Of a DNA stretch of 64,000 nucleotides, positions 34,011 to 46,060 are shown one piece after another. This DNA is from Maea johnstoni (taxonomy: Eukaryota > Annelida > Polychaeta > Spionida > Magelonidae). The position numbers and the translations under genes are program-made. Numbering within the stretch: position 1 is the first letter of the stretch; the number at the start of each line of letters is the position of its first letter. The stretch covers positions 24,734,553-24,798,552 of the forward strand of contig OZ012685.1 in the NCBI GenBank assembly GCA_963942565.1. The letters are read 5' to 3'. The notes beneath the pieces are model-generated. The model was given only the letters and a program-made list of their open reading frames with translations. It had not been told where the DNA came from and ran no database searches.

Positions 34011-35476
34011 GAACAGAACATTAGCAAGGAACTACCAAAGCAACTTACCGCAACTTGTGTTACACACTCGGAATCGAATTATGCCTAATTATTAGGGAAA
34101 TCAAAACAAATGCAACTCGCCAAAGTCATTTTCTTCCTGCATAACGATAGAAAAACCAAGGAAGAAAAATATACCTTTTTGAAGCATTGCAACTATAACC
34201 AGATGATGGTGATATCCGGATTAGGGCTCCACCTATTGCCAGTGATCCTGACTAAATAATAGCCTTTTACTGCGATGTGCTCAAGGATTTTTGAGCAACA
34301 TTTCTCCAACTACTTACAGGCTATCATGCAAACAGTAAGAGACTTCGGTAATAGCTTCAGTTTAGCAAACTATTCTCATCTTGTTGGTCGTTTTGGGAAT
34401 TTGCTGAAATTGGACCTCTTTGGCTATTTCGTGATATATTGATGACGCTATGAAGAGGTGCTAATTATGAAATTGGTCATATTTACCCAAATGCAAGTGG
34501 CCAAATAAAACAACGGTAAAATGAAAATGATATAAGGGTCACTGACGCATATACCGATCGGTACCCAAGAAAGGGTATAATTAATATACCTTTAATACTT
34601 TTATTCACGATTAAAGCAAAACCGTTTTAAGAATTAAGTTAAAAATAGTCGTCTGTGTACGCTGTTGTAATCAACAACAAAGTTAGTATCGATTACATAG
34701 CCATTGCGGTATCTGATTTTTTTCGATTTAATTTTCCAAAAGCTTAGGAGAAAGTAAAAAAATATGCCACAGCAGCGATACCGTCTTACGCTGGATTGCT
34801 AGACGACTAGTATCTCTGCCCCCACTCTGCATGTTTTTAAAATTCCGTTCTGTTTCATGGAACAATTTCAAAAGTATACCAGATGTAAAGCTCCTGTGCA
34901 TTATTCGCCATTTAGTTATTTGTAATTGCGCAAACTACGATATCCATGACATTTCTGTTGTAATGCCTGTTTTTTTTTTGCGATAGCTCAAATGCGGTGA
35001 AAAGTCCTGAATTGACCAATCAGCCAGTCGGCCGTCCAGCACTCTCGCAACAAACACTGACTAACAGGCCACTGTGAGGATGACGTCATTGTTGATTGCA
35101 TCACGTCGCGTGCATCACACGTTTTGACCAATGGGATTCATTTAATGACGTCACTCATCAAAATATTCCGCGAAATAAAACCGGTGTCATGGCAGAGGTA
35201 CTATGCGTAGCGGGATCTATGTGTGGAGAGTGACATCTAAATGGGGTGAATATACAAGTACATGTAAATCACTAGAACGGAAGAAATGATTGTCAAGACA
35301 AAAATATTACACATGGGTAATATGTATAGTTTATTGACTGTAGTTCACACTACAAAATATATCATCAATAAAGTAAAGGAGTTGAAAAAAGAAAAAGAGT
35401 TGATATATACTCACAAACATAAATTGTGTTGATTACCCATACGGGCAATGTACATGTATGTATGGGCGTACACACA
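34011..35476. other. Unique sequence with a promoter-like cluster
   Basis: No open frame worth calling. The only notable content is the cluster of regulatory motifs at 35011-35180 listed separately. Confidence 0.45.
35011..35180. promoter_or_regulatory. CCAAT / CRE / E2F-like motif cluster
   Basis: Two CCAAT boxes (TTGACCAATCAG at about 35013; TTGACCAATGGG at about 35125), two perfect TGACGTCA sites (35081 and 35146), and TTCCGCGAAA (about 35167, E2F-like) fall within 170 bp. A short ATG frame of 14 codons follows at 35189. No TATA, donor or coding exon was found to anchor it, so it is only a candidate. Confidence 0.4.
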
Positions 35477-35716
35477 CTAGACGTGACACTACATTTCATG
35501 AGGAACTCCTGAGCATTACTGGCCTATGCACTGCTAACTGGTTGAAAGCTATTTTATAAGTCTATCAGCATATACTGTTGATTAATCATCTGATGGCTTA
35601 TGTCATTTATTGCGGGCGTCAGATGTATTCAAAGGCTTCAGAACATTACGATTCAAATTCATCATAAGCCATGTAATGCCATTGTTGCATTAATTGACGA
35701 TTTTATGATATATTAA
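35477..35716 (+). repeat. Dispersed repeat leading into an AT array, copy 1
   Basis: Aligns with 50236-50497: shared GGAACTCC.GAGCATTA, TGGTTGAAAGCTA, TGTTGATTAA, ATGTCATT.A.TGC and ATAATGCCATT. Both copies run directly into an (AT)n array on the right, so the microsatellite belongs to the repeat's 3' end. Confidence 0.7.
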
Positions 35717-36013
<297 letters not shown>

Positions 36014-36229
36014 TTATTGACTCTCACCCACTTCTTAAATCGTAGTCCAAAATATGTGCAGATGGTCATTGCCGTTATCATTTAACACCTGAGTATACGC
36101 ACGTTATTCTTCATCTCCTTTCATCGTCAAATTGCGAAAGTACATGGGTACACACATTTGTGACACATTCAAAGGATTTTGTAAATACAATAAATACAAA
36201 TATCCGGGTTGAAATGATTTCCTGCGGGA

Positions 36230-37990
36230 GAATATTTCCATATTCCGCGGTTATTTGGCTTGTTATCTCGAACAATGGTGCTAAAGCTTTAAAGGATTGC
36301 TTTGTCTTGTCATTTGTGTCGCCTCCGCCTTGGATACAGCGTACGGGGCGTTCTTCGAATTAGTTCAAGTAATATCGTCAAAATAAAATATTCTGAATAG
36401 AAAATTTCTCCTTTTAGAATGTTATTTCGGTGTGAAATCAGTAAAAAATGGTTCTAAAACAATTAGGGAGTTTGTGGTTTAGTCTGCCGGGGCGCATTCG
36501 TCTTTGGATTCCGTACTAAAAGTTTCAAAATCAAAAAATCGTGGCAAGAAAATTTCATTTTTATGCATATAAATTTCCTATTTTTGTGCATCAAATGATA
36601 TTTTCATGCATGAAAGTGAAAAAGTCAAAATTTTGCCCGTGGTATTACTTTTTCGCCCCAGAACTTTCATAGGTAGCTGAGCTGTACATGACTTTATGCA
36701 TGGAATTTTCACCCATGAACATTCTTGGGCAGAATTTTCATTTTCATGCATGAAAATTTCATATAATGAGCGTAGAGAGTGATTTCGCCTAAGTTTATGT
36801 AATATCGCCAAAATAAAACGTTATGGAATATTTCTCATTCCACAGTGATGTGTGAAAAGTAAGATGTGTTTAATATAAAGTGAGGAACGTCAGTTTTAAA
36901 AGCCATCACAGTCTCCCTTGCCGTCACATAACAGCAGGTTTCTAACGAAACAAAAAAAGAATTTCAACGATGAAAGAAAGTTTTTGTAAACTTCTCATGT
37001 GATTAATGTAATGTAAAGTTCTCATGTGATTAATGTAAAGTGAAATACGACATATTTAAGAGACATAACTTAATACCACATAAAATATAAGGCTTCCTTC
37101 ATAACAGAGTTTATTGTCATTGTTATTCACTAATCATTGTACATATAATGTTAGAATTACTACCCATTATTATATGGAGTACGATTTTTTTAATCAATCA
37201 GCGTATTACAGTCAATAAACATACACTACCTCAAGGGGAAACACCTATTGGTGTGCAAAAGGAGTTGGCACCTCCCGGGGAACCCTAAGCTGGTGGGCAC
37301 CCTGCTCGCCTTATGAGAGAAGCGGGATGTGTGGATCTGTCTATGGATACCCTGCATCTAAAATATCCCTTGGTCCTCTTTGGACCTGAAGGCTCTGCTC
37401 TTACTCTCCCTCTTTTTCTTCTTTCGCTTAGAATAATCATGCTTTGTCATTTTTCTTCAACAATAACAAAGGACCACTTTTTGTAAAATGTTATGGCACT
37501 ATATAACCGTTGTGTGTCGATGTGCATTTAAGCACCCATTCTTTCTTTCTTTCAATGAACATACGGCGAAAGAATACATATATACATACATTTCTTAGTT
37601 AAATCACGAACAACTGTTCTAAAGCCTTTTAATCGCACATGGTCTAGACACCTAAGTTACGTCTGCCTTGAGTTGAGTGTAGGCAGAATCTCGCCTAACT
37701 AATGTCATAATGTCGCCAAAATAAAATATTTATGAATATTTCTCATTCCACAGTGTCATTTCTGCGTGAAATATGAACAATTCCTTCCAGGAGTGCGTCA
37801 GGTCTAGTCACCTATAGGAAGCATCCGCCTTGGATCGAGAGTAGGTCGAAACCTCGCCGGAGTTCATGAAATATCCCCTAAAATGAAACATTTATGAATA
37901 GTTCCCATTCCACAGTGTCATATGTGGGTGAAATCCGAACAATGCCTTTCAGGTATACGCATGATCTAGTCACTGAGTGCGCATGTGTAG
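36230..37990 (+). repeat. Degenerate ~165-bp repeat units, dispersed and tandem
   Basis: A line containing GCCTTGGAT/GAG, ATATCG(T/C)CAAAATAAAATAT, CATTCCACAGTGTCAT and GTGAAAT recurs at about 36230-36440, 36780-36865 (part), 37600-37765 and 37766-37950, and starts again at 37950. The last two are adjacent, showing a tandem origin. Copies are well diverged. No coding sequence. Between 36450 and 36780 the sequence is rich in TTTTCATGCATGAAA palindromes. Confidence 0.6.
37250..37551 (+). mobile_element. SINE or LINE 3' fragment sharing the tail of the 7.9-17.3 kb LINE
   Basis: The last 100 bp (AACAATAACAAAGGACC, TTATGGCACTA, GTGTCGATGTGCATTTAAGC, then (TTCT)n) match the LINE 3' end at about 17190-17290. 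The preceding 200 bp, with a GC-rich start (GGCACCTCCCGGGGAACCC), do not. This is what a SINE using that LINE's machinery, or the end of a related LINE, would look like. It is inserted among the 165-bp repeat units. Confidence 0.6.
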
Positions 37991-38274
37991 AATGCCGGGC
38001 GGAAATGGCTGTGACGTAGAGGCCGCTGCTTGTAGCCCACCCAGTCCCCGCTTACACGTTTATGGCTGCGCTGTTTTAAGTGTGTTTCCTAGTAACATCG
38101 CTGGCAGCCTCGCAACACGAGCCATAATCAACAAGTATTAGACGTACAATCAATCACCAGACTGTTGAGCGCGGGCACGGGAGCGCGCCGGTCGAGGCCG
38201 GTCGACTGGGAGAAGCCTTTATGACTTCATAACTAAGCACTCAAGTCAGCGTGCTCGCTAATTCAGTTTTTTAA

Positions 38275-38452
38275 CCCTTCTAATGCTGCTCAAGGCTTCT
38301 TTCGCCCAAAGCACAAGGACGCAAAGATATTTGAAAACGATCTTAACCCTGTCATGTTGGTATTCTTTGGATAGCTCTCACGGAGTACTGTCATTTTCCA
38401 TCATCTTTGCATCATTGTGTATTGGCCAAATTTGCCACCAGCAGCACAAGAT
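38275..38452 (+). mobile_element. piggyBac-like MITE, copy 1
   Basis: Preceded by TTAA and starting CCCTTCTAATGCTG. Internal landmarks are AAAGCACAAGGACGCAAAGA, CATGTTGGTATTC, TATTGGCCAAAT and CCACCAGCAGCA. It is followed by TTAA. Shorter than the other copies. Confidence 0.7.
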
Positions 38453-38483
38453 TTAACCCGTCAATGCACGTAAACCGTGAGTG

Positions 38484-38760
38484 GAATAAATTATTACACC
38501 AATTGTTAAAACAACCACAAATTTATTTATTTTTAAATACACCAATTGTAATAACCAACCACATATGTAAAAAATAATTTACCTCAAATTTAACATCGAC
38601 TGTAAATACAAATTACACCAAATGTAATGTTTGATTTGATGTATTTTTTTATCGTATATGTGGTTGTCGTTTCACTTGCAATTGGTGTATTTTTTACATT
38701 TACGTTTGCGATTACAGTTGATGTCATGTATTACATTTGGTGTTGTAGCACGCGTAGCGA
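38484..38760. repeat. TTACATTTGGTGT repeat family, copy 1
   Basis: Many ATTACACCAATTG / TTACATTTGGTGT lines in both orientations, ending GATGTCATGTATTACA then TGTTGTAGCACGCG. The same right end is at about 52030-52072. Probably a non-autonomous palindromic element. No coding. Confidence 0.6.
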
Positions 38761-39530
38761 CAGTCATAAGCTGCCTGCTAAATTGGTGAATGCCTACTTG
38801 GGAAAGAATTTGAGGAGGAATGTTGGTCAGAACTTCTCTTGGAATATTGCTTTAAACCGTTCCTAATTTCCAAGTTATCATGAAATTCCGATCCATGTAC
38901 CATAGACCCAGGAATCAATTCCAATAGCCAACTCTTAACCCATTAATATGAATTGCAGGGGTCTAACGAAGCCTAATAATGTTACTATAGAGAAAACATG
39001 TTTGGGAAAATATTGAAGAAGGAATGTTGATAAGAACACAACCATTGACTCTGCTGTGCCTATTTTGTAAAAATCATTCTTGACTTCCAAATTAAAGTTA
39101 AAAGTATCAAAGATCTAGACGAAAATTTCTAGCTCCAAATCTGATGCATATATGATTTAAACCTATTTGAGGAGCCCGGCTATATGTTATTGTGGATAAG
39201 GCAGCTACGTCGAGGCCCTCAAATTAACTAGCATAATTCGCACAGCATGGTTTTATTGTAAAAGCTTTTGACCATTTATCACATGAGTAACCATGTAGGG
39301 TGAGTAATTTCATAAAAGGAAACCTTATGAAATTATTTTAGGGTTAGTTGTCAGTTATCCTTAAATGTGGCTGAAGATGGTTTGTAAATGTCTTGCAATA
39401 TCATTAGATAGTGAAAATATATCATTCTAACAATTACAACGTATACTTACTATATACAATCAAATAAAGTAATTTCTAAATAATTATCAATACCAGCATT
39501 ACAGTGTGCAGTGCATTTAAGGGCCGTTGA
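38761..39530. other. No recognised gene
   Basis: Moderately AT-rich. No long frame, RNA gene or recognisable element end was seen. Confidence 0.4.
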
Positions 39531-39734
39531 CCCTTTTACTGCTGATGGCTAATTCGGTCAATACAAAATGACGCAAAAACATGAAAAATGACTGAAACTC
39601 TACCACATGGGTACCCATCTGAGAGTACTCGGTGAGAGCTATCTAATGAATACCAACATGACATGTTTAAGATATTTTTCACAAATCTTTGCGTCCTTGT
39701 GCTTTGGACAAAAGTAGCCTCAGCATTGGATGGG
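39531..39734 (-). mobile_element. piggyBac-like MITE, copy 2
   Basis: Inverse of the family, 204 bp. The left flank is TTGA (a changed TTAA) and the right flank is TTAA (39735-39738). Contains CCAACATGACATG and TTTGCGTCCTTGTGCTTT in this orientation. Confidence 0.75.
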
Positions 39735-39787
39735 TTAAGTATATCTTCCAACTGTTTGTCTTTTGGTCAAGACAATTGTAAGGTGTA

Positions 39788-40032
39788 TAGTAAAGAATTT
39801 AATCCACGCACTAAATGTGCGGACAGACCGGACATGCTATAAAAGATCGCATGCCCGATTGCCACTTGGATGTCTGGTCATAGATTGGCCTACACGCCCG
39901 TCAGACGTCACGGCAAAATCATTTGCCTGTGTGCCTCAATATATGAGACCACGCAGCGGTGATGGCAGGGCTATTTTCTATCAGTTGCTGACAGGCAACC
40001 GGTCGACTTCTCCCTCTCAGAAGCCTGCACTA
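39788..40032 (-). mobile_element. mariner-like MITE, copy e (diverged)
   Basis: Starts TAGTAAAGAATTTAATCC and holds CACTAAATGTGCGGACAG and CATGCCCGATTGCCA, matching the family in inverse orientation; CCGGTCGAC is near the right end. More diverged than copies b and c, and the right boundary is approximate. Confidence 0.55.
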
Positions 40033-40867
40033 TGTGCGGATAACCCGTAAAGAGATGTTATCTTTTCACACTTTGGTATACTGTTTAAGTTAATGTGTTG
40101 GTCATGCTAAAACCTAGAATAACAAAAAAAAACATGATATTGATCGCTAATGTATATGGTGTAAATTTCGGGTGTTTTCCTAAAGAAATGAATGATGAAC
40201 ATATTGTGAAAGGTGCTTTTTCTAAGGAAAACAAACGGTGCATGTATCAACCAAACGTATTATCATTGTTGAACTTAGTGCATAGACGACCTTTTGCAGA
40301 CTACGTTTAGCTAGCTAACTTCGTGATAAAGCGTGTATTTTTCTCGTTTTTATGGTGGGAGAAACAGGTTCCACCATTCGTGGATGGAAAGAAAGTCCCA
40401 AGACACAAAATCAATCAATCGTGCAAGATACCTTCTCTTTTTATCCACTCGTGGTGGAACCTCTTTACGGTATCTATTACACTCGCTCTCAGGCCGATCC
40501 TATTCCTAGGAGCGATGAAGAAACATGCTATTCCACATTGTGGAATACTTTCACCTTTAAGAGAGCTGAGGTATATCTTTTTATCAATGGTGCGCGTCAG
40601 CAAAATGTGCAAATGCACTTAGACTGTAGCTTTAAAAGTGGACTGGCTGCACATTCTTTTGCTCGGTAAAGGCCGTTATGGATAAAATCGAAACATCTTA
40701 ATGTTCGTTCTTGTGATATTGATAGAAACGCGAAGCACGTTATGAAACTTTTGACATCAACTACGTTCATTGCATTTACTTATCACTGATGGAATATCTT
40801 GCTATGTTAGATAAATCTGAGAATGGATTCCAGTGGGCTTTTAAGGTCCTAATGTAAAACTATCCTG
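40033..40867. other. No recognised gene
   Basis: Two overlapping plus-strand frames at 40323-40669 (about 100 codons each) have no motif I recognise, and the overlap argues that at least one is chance. No splice structure supports either. Confidence 0.35.
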
Positions 40868-43143
40868 GGGCCAGTTTCTCGTATCGTAAATTACGATTTT
40901 CATTGTTGAAAATCGTAATTTACGATTTTTCTGTTTCTCGAAGCTGAGCCGTTCGTAAATATTTACGAAAATCGCGTAAAATTTACGAGGACCTCAGTAG
41001 TCATCGTAAATTTACGATGACGTTTTTGGACCCTTGTTGCATGGCAACGTGGGGTAATCTCACGCACCTACACGGGCACTTGACCACACGACCATCAGGG
41101 CAGGCCCGTGATTTATAAGTATTTACATATAATTAATCAATATTTATAAATAACCTGTGTATGTTAATATATGTTTAATTGATATATACACGTGCATAAA
41201 TATTAATCATTTATTTATGGATAACTGTTTAAATATAATAAAATAAGTGGTTTCTGAATATTTATTAGATCTCATAATTATTTACGAATCAGTAAAAAAA
41301 ATACAATCATTCATAAATAATGTATAGATACTTTTTATTTTGAAATGTTTATAAGTTATATTATATATCGTTTATTAATATCAAAACATGCGACAAGTAC
41401 GATGCATCATCAAGTGTGAATGAGCAAATAAAAACTTATATTTTAACGACGGGGGGAAGAAAATACAAAAACTACTTATATTCACGACCATTTTGGAGAG
41501 AGAAAATAAAAAAACTTTATTTTCACGACGATTGTTTTCTTGGGGGGGGGGGGGGGGAAGAAAAAGAGGAGAAATAAAGTTCTAACTTTTCTCCTCAAAA
41601 AACGGCCGTGAAAATGACTGTTTGCTTGGCTCGTTTTCGTAGGATAGGTAGCCTAATAATTTGCGAAATTCGCAATATATAGACCACGTACGTGTATATC
41701 ATGGAATATCATTTATACAAAGTAAAACGACCATATCAATAATGGAAACATGTATTTATTCGTATGTATATCTATCAATATCTAACACCTATCTATCTGT
41801 CTATCTGTATGTACATGTATGTATGCATGTATGTATGTATGTATGCATGTATGTATGTATGTATGCATGTATGTGTGTATGTATGTATGTATGTATGTAT
41901 GTATGTATGTATGTATGTATGTATCTGTCTGTCTGTCTGTACACGTATATCTATCTATCGTTTTATTTTCTCTCCCCCAAAAATGGACGTGAATATAAAA
42001 AGTATTTTTAAAATTTTCTATCCACCCCAAAAGCCAGGAAAAAATCTTTCTTTATTTTCTCGCCCAAAAAACGGTAGTGAAAATAAAATTTTCTTTATTT
42101 TCTCTCCCAAAACAACAGTCGTGAATATATATATTTATTTTAAATTTTCCCTCCCCTTAAAACGGTCGTGAAAATAGTGTTTTTTTTTATTTCTCCCCCC
42201 CCCCCCCAAAAAAAAAAACGGTTATGAAAATAAATGCTCTTTCACACTTGGTCCATCGCAGACAAGCCAAAAAGCACTATCTAACCCGGGATTTTTTTGC
42301 AAACACTTGACCAATGTGCGCTTTTATATATTTCACTTGAATTTTTCTTGATGCAAATTGTATTTAAAACCCTAGTAAACTTAATTTAGAAATAATGTCT
42401 ATTGATTTGTCATGGTCTTAACTATTGCTCTAAGGGCTAATATAGTAGTGCAACCATGATACAATATTGATACATACATGCATACATTAACTGTGCTCCG
42501 CCACTAAGATATTCGGACACCCCTAATTCTGCTTAGGCTATTCCAGAAAGAGGAACAAAGGGGGGGGGGGGGCTAATGTTAGATTTGAGTTTATTGTTGA
42601 ATAATGGTTGTCTAATACAGCCCCTCTCAGAAAAAGTAATAGTTATACTTCCTCGGTTTTCCCCGATAATTAATAACCGTTAACCATTTAAGCAGTTGAT
42701 TTAAACGACGAACAATACTGCATAAAAACGCAATTTATCTACCCTTTTCACGCACACATATGGTAGTATGTCCGTGTTTTATTATGGAATATTTTGTTTC
42801 CTTTGTACGCAGGGCTGAAGGTAATCGCTGTATCCTTCAATAGTACGCCACGGCGGGATAAATGCCCTATCCATCCCTGACGTTCATGTCACTGATGCCA
42901 CTCCCATAGTGAGTGGCATACGCAACAATATGACTATGTACGCAACAATAGGACTATATGCGCAACAAAAGGACGTCACAACAATATTTTATCGTAAATG
43001 ACGTCATCAATTACGAAATTTCGAATTCATTTACGAAGAGCTTCGAGAATCGCAATAACTGTTCTTCGTAAAAACGTTCCTAAATTTATATACGAATCGT
43101 AAATTACGAACGATTCGTACTTTACAATACGAGAAACAGGCCC
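40868..43143. mobile_element. Non-autonomous Harbinger-like element, 2.3 kb
   Basis: The left end GGGCCAGTTTCTCGTATCG pairs with the right end TACGAGAAACAGGCCC. The flanks are a 3-bp duplication CTG (40865-40867 and 43144-43146). Subterminal regions on both sides are packed with TCGTAAATTTACGA-type palindromes. No transposase is present. Inside are two oppositely oriented arrays of a GAAAATAAA...CGTGAAAAT line (41440-41620 and 41960-42235) flanking a tetranucleotide microsatellite. Termini and 3-bp duplication point to PIF/Harbinger; without a gene this stays an inference. Confidence 0.75.
41810..41960. repeat. (GTAT/GCAT)n tetranucleotide microsatellite
   Basis: About 35 tetranucleotide units, mostly GTAT with interspersed GCAT, followed by a few CTGT. 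It lies at the centre of the Harbinger-like element, between its two inverted internal arrays. Confidence 0.9.
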
Positions 43144-43166
43144 CTGTTATGGTACGTGATACGTTA

Positions 43167-43426
43167 CAGTAAAGATGTTTAGTACTTATTCCAGTTGACC
43201 GGTCGCTTACCAGTTACCGATAGAAGGTTGTTCTGCCGGCTGCGTGGTTTAGATAATGAGACAAGCATATTCATTTAACTGCATATGAATTCTTTTTAGC
43301 CGTACCACTACGAGCGTGTAGCTTAACCTATGCCCATGCACCTGAGTGAGTGGCAATCGGACATGCAGTCGTCTAGAATTCTCGGCCTGCCCGCATATTA
43401 AGAGTATGCATTCAATACCTTTACTG
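43167..43426 (+). mobile_element. mariner-like MITE, copy f (diverged)
   Basis: TA flanks (43165-43166 and 43427-43428). Starts CAGTAAAGATGTTTAG and ends TTTACTG, with TTGACCGGTCGC and GAGTGGCAATCGGACATGCA in the family positions. 260 bp. Confidence 0.65.
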
Positions 43427-44584
43427 TATGTCATGTCACCTGGAAGAGAATGCACTTTATTGTCAATTGTTAGCAGAACAACAGATACTTGTAAAACGTC
43501 AGATAGGAATATCCATGGTAGAGCTGGTCTCTTACATTTTATGAAAAACTCCCCTCCCCCCTACCCACCACGCAAACAAAAAGGAATATTGCTGGGATTT
43601 GAAGAGGATAGAGATTTTGCAAAACCTTTTATCAATGTCTGATGGTAAAATGTAGCATTTTGCTTTTTTTTCGAAAAGAAGAGGAAAGTGAGTGTTGCCA
43701 TCCGTTACGTGTGTACTGAACATGAGGAGGCGTGTTCCTATGCCTTGAAGGATAGACATACTGAAAAGATTACGAAAAGACACTTCTATCTATTTCGATT
43801 AGCAGCACAATGTGTACTTATCATTTCACCATTCAGGAGTTACCAGTGATGGGTTCCCTTCGACATTACGTCTATTTCGGAAGACAATCACTGAGCAAAA
43901 ATTAATCAACGAACCCATTGAACACTGGCAGCTGAGGGATTTCATATCGGTAGCCAATCAAAGCAAAGGAATGTGAAACTTGTGTTGATTACTGCAGTGA
44001 TCTTTGTACGCCGTGTGGAGTCGTTGCAAATCAATTCACTCGCCGTCTGACTTATATACTCGCTTCTATGGCTTCAGTCAAGGAGTACCTTCCATTGGAA
44101 AGGTGCGGCCACGAAAGTCCAACAAACGTGGAAAATGGATATAAAGCATTAAAAAAGAAATCCTCCTTATCGAACACATGTGTCTATTTGTTTTACATTG
44201 TAAACACGTGCATATTACATTCGAAAGAAATTTCGAATATAAGCGTCTACTTAATCTCTCGCTGTAGTCTCTTTTTATGTGTCGTTTCTGTAATACACAT
44301 TTCTTTCCCGTTGTCTATGTTTATGTTAGGTTCAATGGTATCTCTTCAAATGTTTTTCAAATAGTTCTTTATCGGATGAATTATGTTCATAGTTGTCAGA
44401 TCGTGGTTGCTATCCATATGCAAAAGGGTAAGCGATTCCAAGAATAGCCCAACACTAGTATTCTATCACGGATGGACACCATTGGATGTCCGTGGGCGAT
44501 CGACTTCATGCCAAATGGATAGTCCAACCAAAGTGCGTTTACATGTAGACAACGGTTGCAGCCGACGGCGTTAACCCATTTCTG
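43427..44584. other. No recognised gene
   Basis: A plus-strand frame at 44068-44364 has a membrane-like C-terminus rich in Leu, Ser, Val and Phe but no start context, splice site or motif I can support. No RNA genes or element ends were seen. Confidence 0.35.
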
Positions 44585-44800
44585 CCTAAGACTACTTTTG
44601 GAATCTGGAATTTGGAATTTCGTTTTTCGTGACTTTTCCTGACATATTGTGGCTAAGTCGTGACTGGCCAGTTGTAACTGGTTGAGGAAACCGGAGTATC
44701 CGGTGAAAAGCACCGCCTAACCCCAAGTCACTGGCAACTTTCTCACATGCCCCAGGTGGGATTCGAACCCGGGCAATGGTGAGAGACAGCTAGCAGTTAG
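44585..44800 (-). mobile_element. tRNA-derived SINE, copy 1
   Basis: Read on the minus strand it has a Pol III B box (GGGTTCGAATCCC, 44770-44758). Then comes a conserved body: CATGTGAGAAAGTTGCCAGT, CTTGGGGTTAGGCGGTG, CACCGGATACTCCGGTTTCC, and a tail TTTTCGTGACTTTTCCTGACATATTG-like in inverse. An A box was not clear. The same body recurs at 45215 and 55505. Confidence 0.7.
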
Positions 44801-44816
44801 TGTGTGGATTCCACTC

Positions 44817-45182
44817 ATATGGTCTGATTTATATGGAGATATCTTTATAACGAAGCAAGATTTTGCGAAATATTTAAAAGAACATTGGTTCCTTAGTGTT
44901 TTTTGATAATTCTTGATAGAAATGTTATCTTATTCGATGAAATATTTTCTAAGTTGCCAGAACATAATTTTTGCATAGATAGGTCACCGCTACTACCTAC
45001 CTGCATGGAATCATATGGCGATATCTTTATAACAATGCAAGATTTTGCGAAATATTTAATATAAAAGAACATTGGTTCCTAGTGTTTTTTGATAATTCTT
45101 GATAGAAATATTAATGTTCTCCAAATTTTATTCGATGAAATATTTTCGAAGTTGTCATATCATATGTGCAGAGATAGGTCAA
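44817..45182 (+). repeat. Direct duplication of a ~175-bp block
   Basis: 44817-44990 and 45009-45182 share ATATGG.GATATCTTTATAAC, GCAAGATTTTGCGAAATATT, GAACATTGGTTCC, TTTTTTGATAATTCTTGATA and ATTCGATGAAATATTTTC. It lies between two SINE copies. Confidence 0.85.
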
Positions 45183-45214
45183 TGTATGTATATCTATTGA
45201 CTGTTATATCCATT

Positions 45215-45375
45215 ACAAAACATGTGAGAAAGTCACCAGTGACTTGGGGTTAGGCGGTGGTTTACGTAGGGTACGTAGTTTCAATTCCACCAGTTACAAA
45301 TGGCTAGTCACTACTTGACCACAATATGGCAGAAAAAGTGACGAAAAACGAAATTCCAAATTCGAAGAATAATAT
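45215..45375 (+). mobile_element. tRNA-derived SINE, copy 2 (3' body)
   Basis: ACATGTGAGAAAGTCACCAG, then CTTGGGGTTAGGCGGTGG, ACCAGTTACAAATGGCTAGT and AGTGACGAAAAACG. The B box part is missing and the CTCCGG segment is altered. Confidence 0.7.
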
Positions 45376-45649
45376 CAACGTATGTACATTTGAGATCAGC
45401 GTCCAAAGTTCAGGAAATTGTTCTATATATGAGGCATGAAGTAAGACCAACCTGCTACTAGCTACCTACGTGGAATCAGACCACGTCGTATTATGCATTG
45501 CCGCAAAGGTGAACGAGAGAGGAGCGGTCATTAGACGGAGATCAATAGGTCATCGCGACGGCTACCTGTGCATTATCTACACTTAGCCCGTCGCTCACTT
45601 AACCTAATGGTCACCCTGGAAGCGCTTTCTGCTTCCACTACCGTCATTA

Positions 45650-45985
45650 GGACTGCCGCGATTGGTAACCCTCATACTACCAACAGAAATTGCGTGGTTC
45701 GAGAAATTTTCAAAAATATTTTCGAATTGGAACAATTAGAGTTAAAGAATATCGACTGTCGTAAGGGCTGCCGCCAATGCGTAACTCTTTTAATACGCCC
45801 AAAAGGAAATTGCGTGGTTCGAGAATTAAAAAAATATATATTTTCGGAATTAGAAAAAGTAGAGTTGATGCATATCGACCCTCACTAGGACGGCTGCGAG
45901 TGCGGGTGCGTATCTCTTTTACGCCAAAAAAGAATTTGCGGTTATCGTGGACATTTTTGAAAATATTTTTGAATTGGGGTTGAAG
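45650..45985 (+). repeat. Tandem ~120-bp repeat, about 2.7 copies
   Basis: Units hold GCGTGGTTCGAGAA, a TTTTCGAATTGG-like line, ATATCGAC and TGCGTAACTCTTTT..ACGCCC. They begin near 45688, 45806 and 45930. A further fragment lies near 46815-46855. Confidence 0.7.
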
Positions 45986-46060
45986 CATATTAAAAGAAGG
46001 CTGTCCTTATATTATATTTCGTAAATATATTTTATCTAACAAAGCAAACATTTTGATACA

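Noticed and set aside
41034-41047. X-box-like GTTGCATGGCAAC as a regulatory site
   Set aside because: One base short of the consensus and located inside a transposon end region with many palindromes; no gene next to it.
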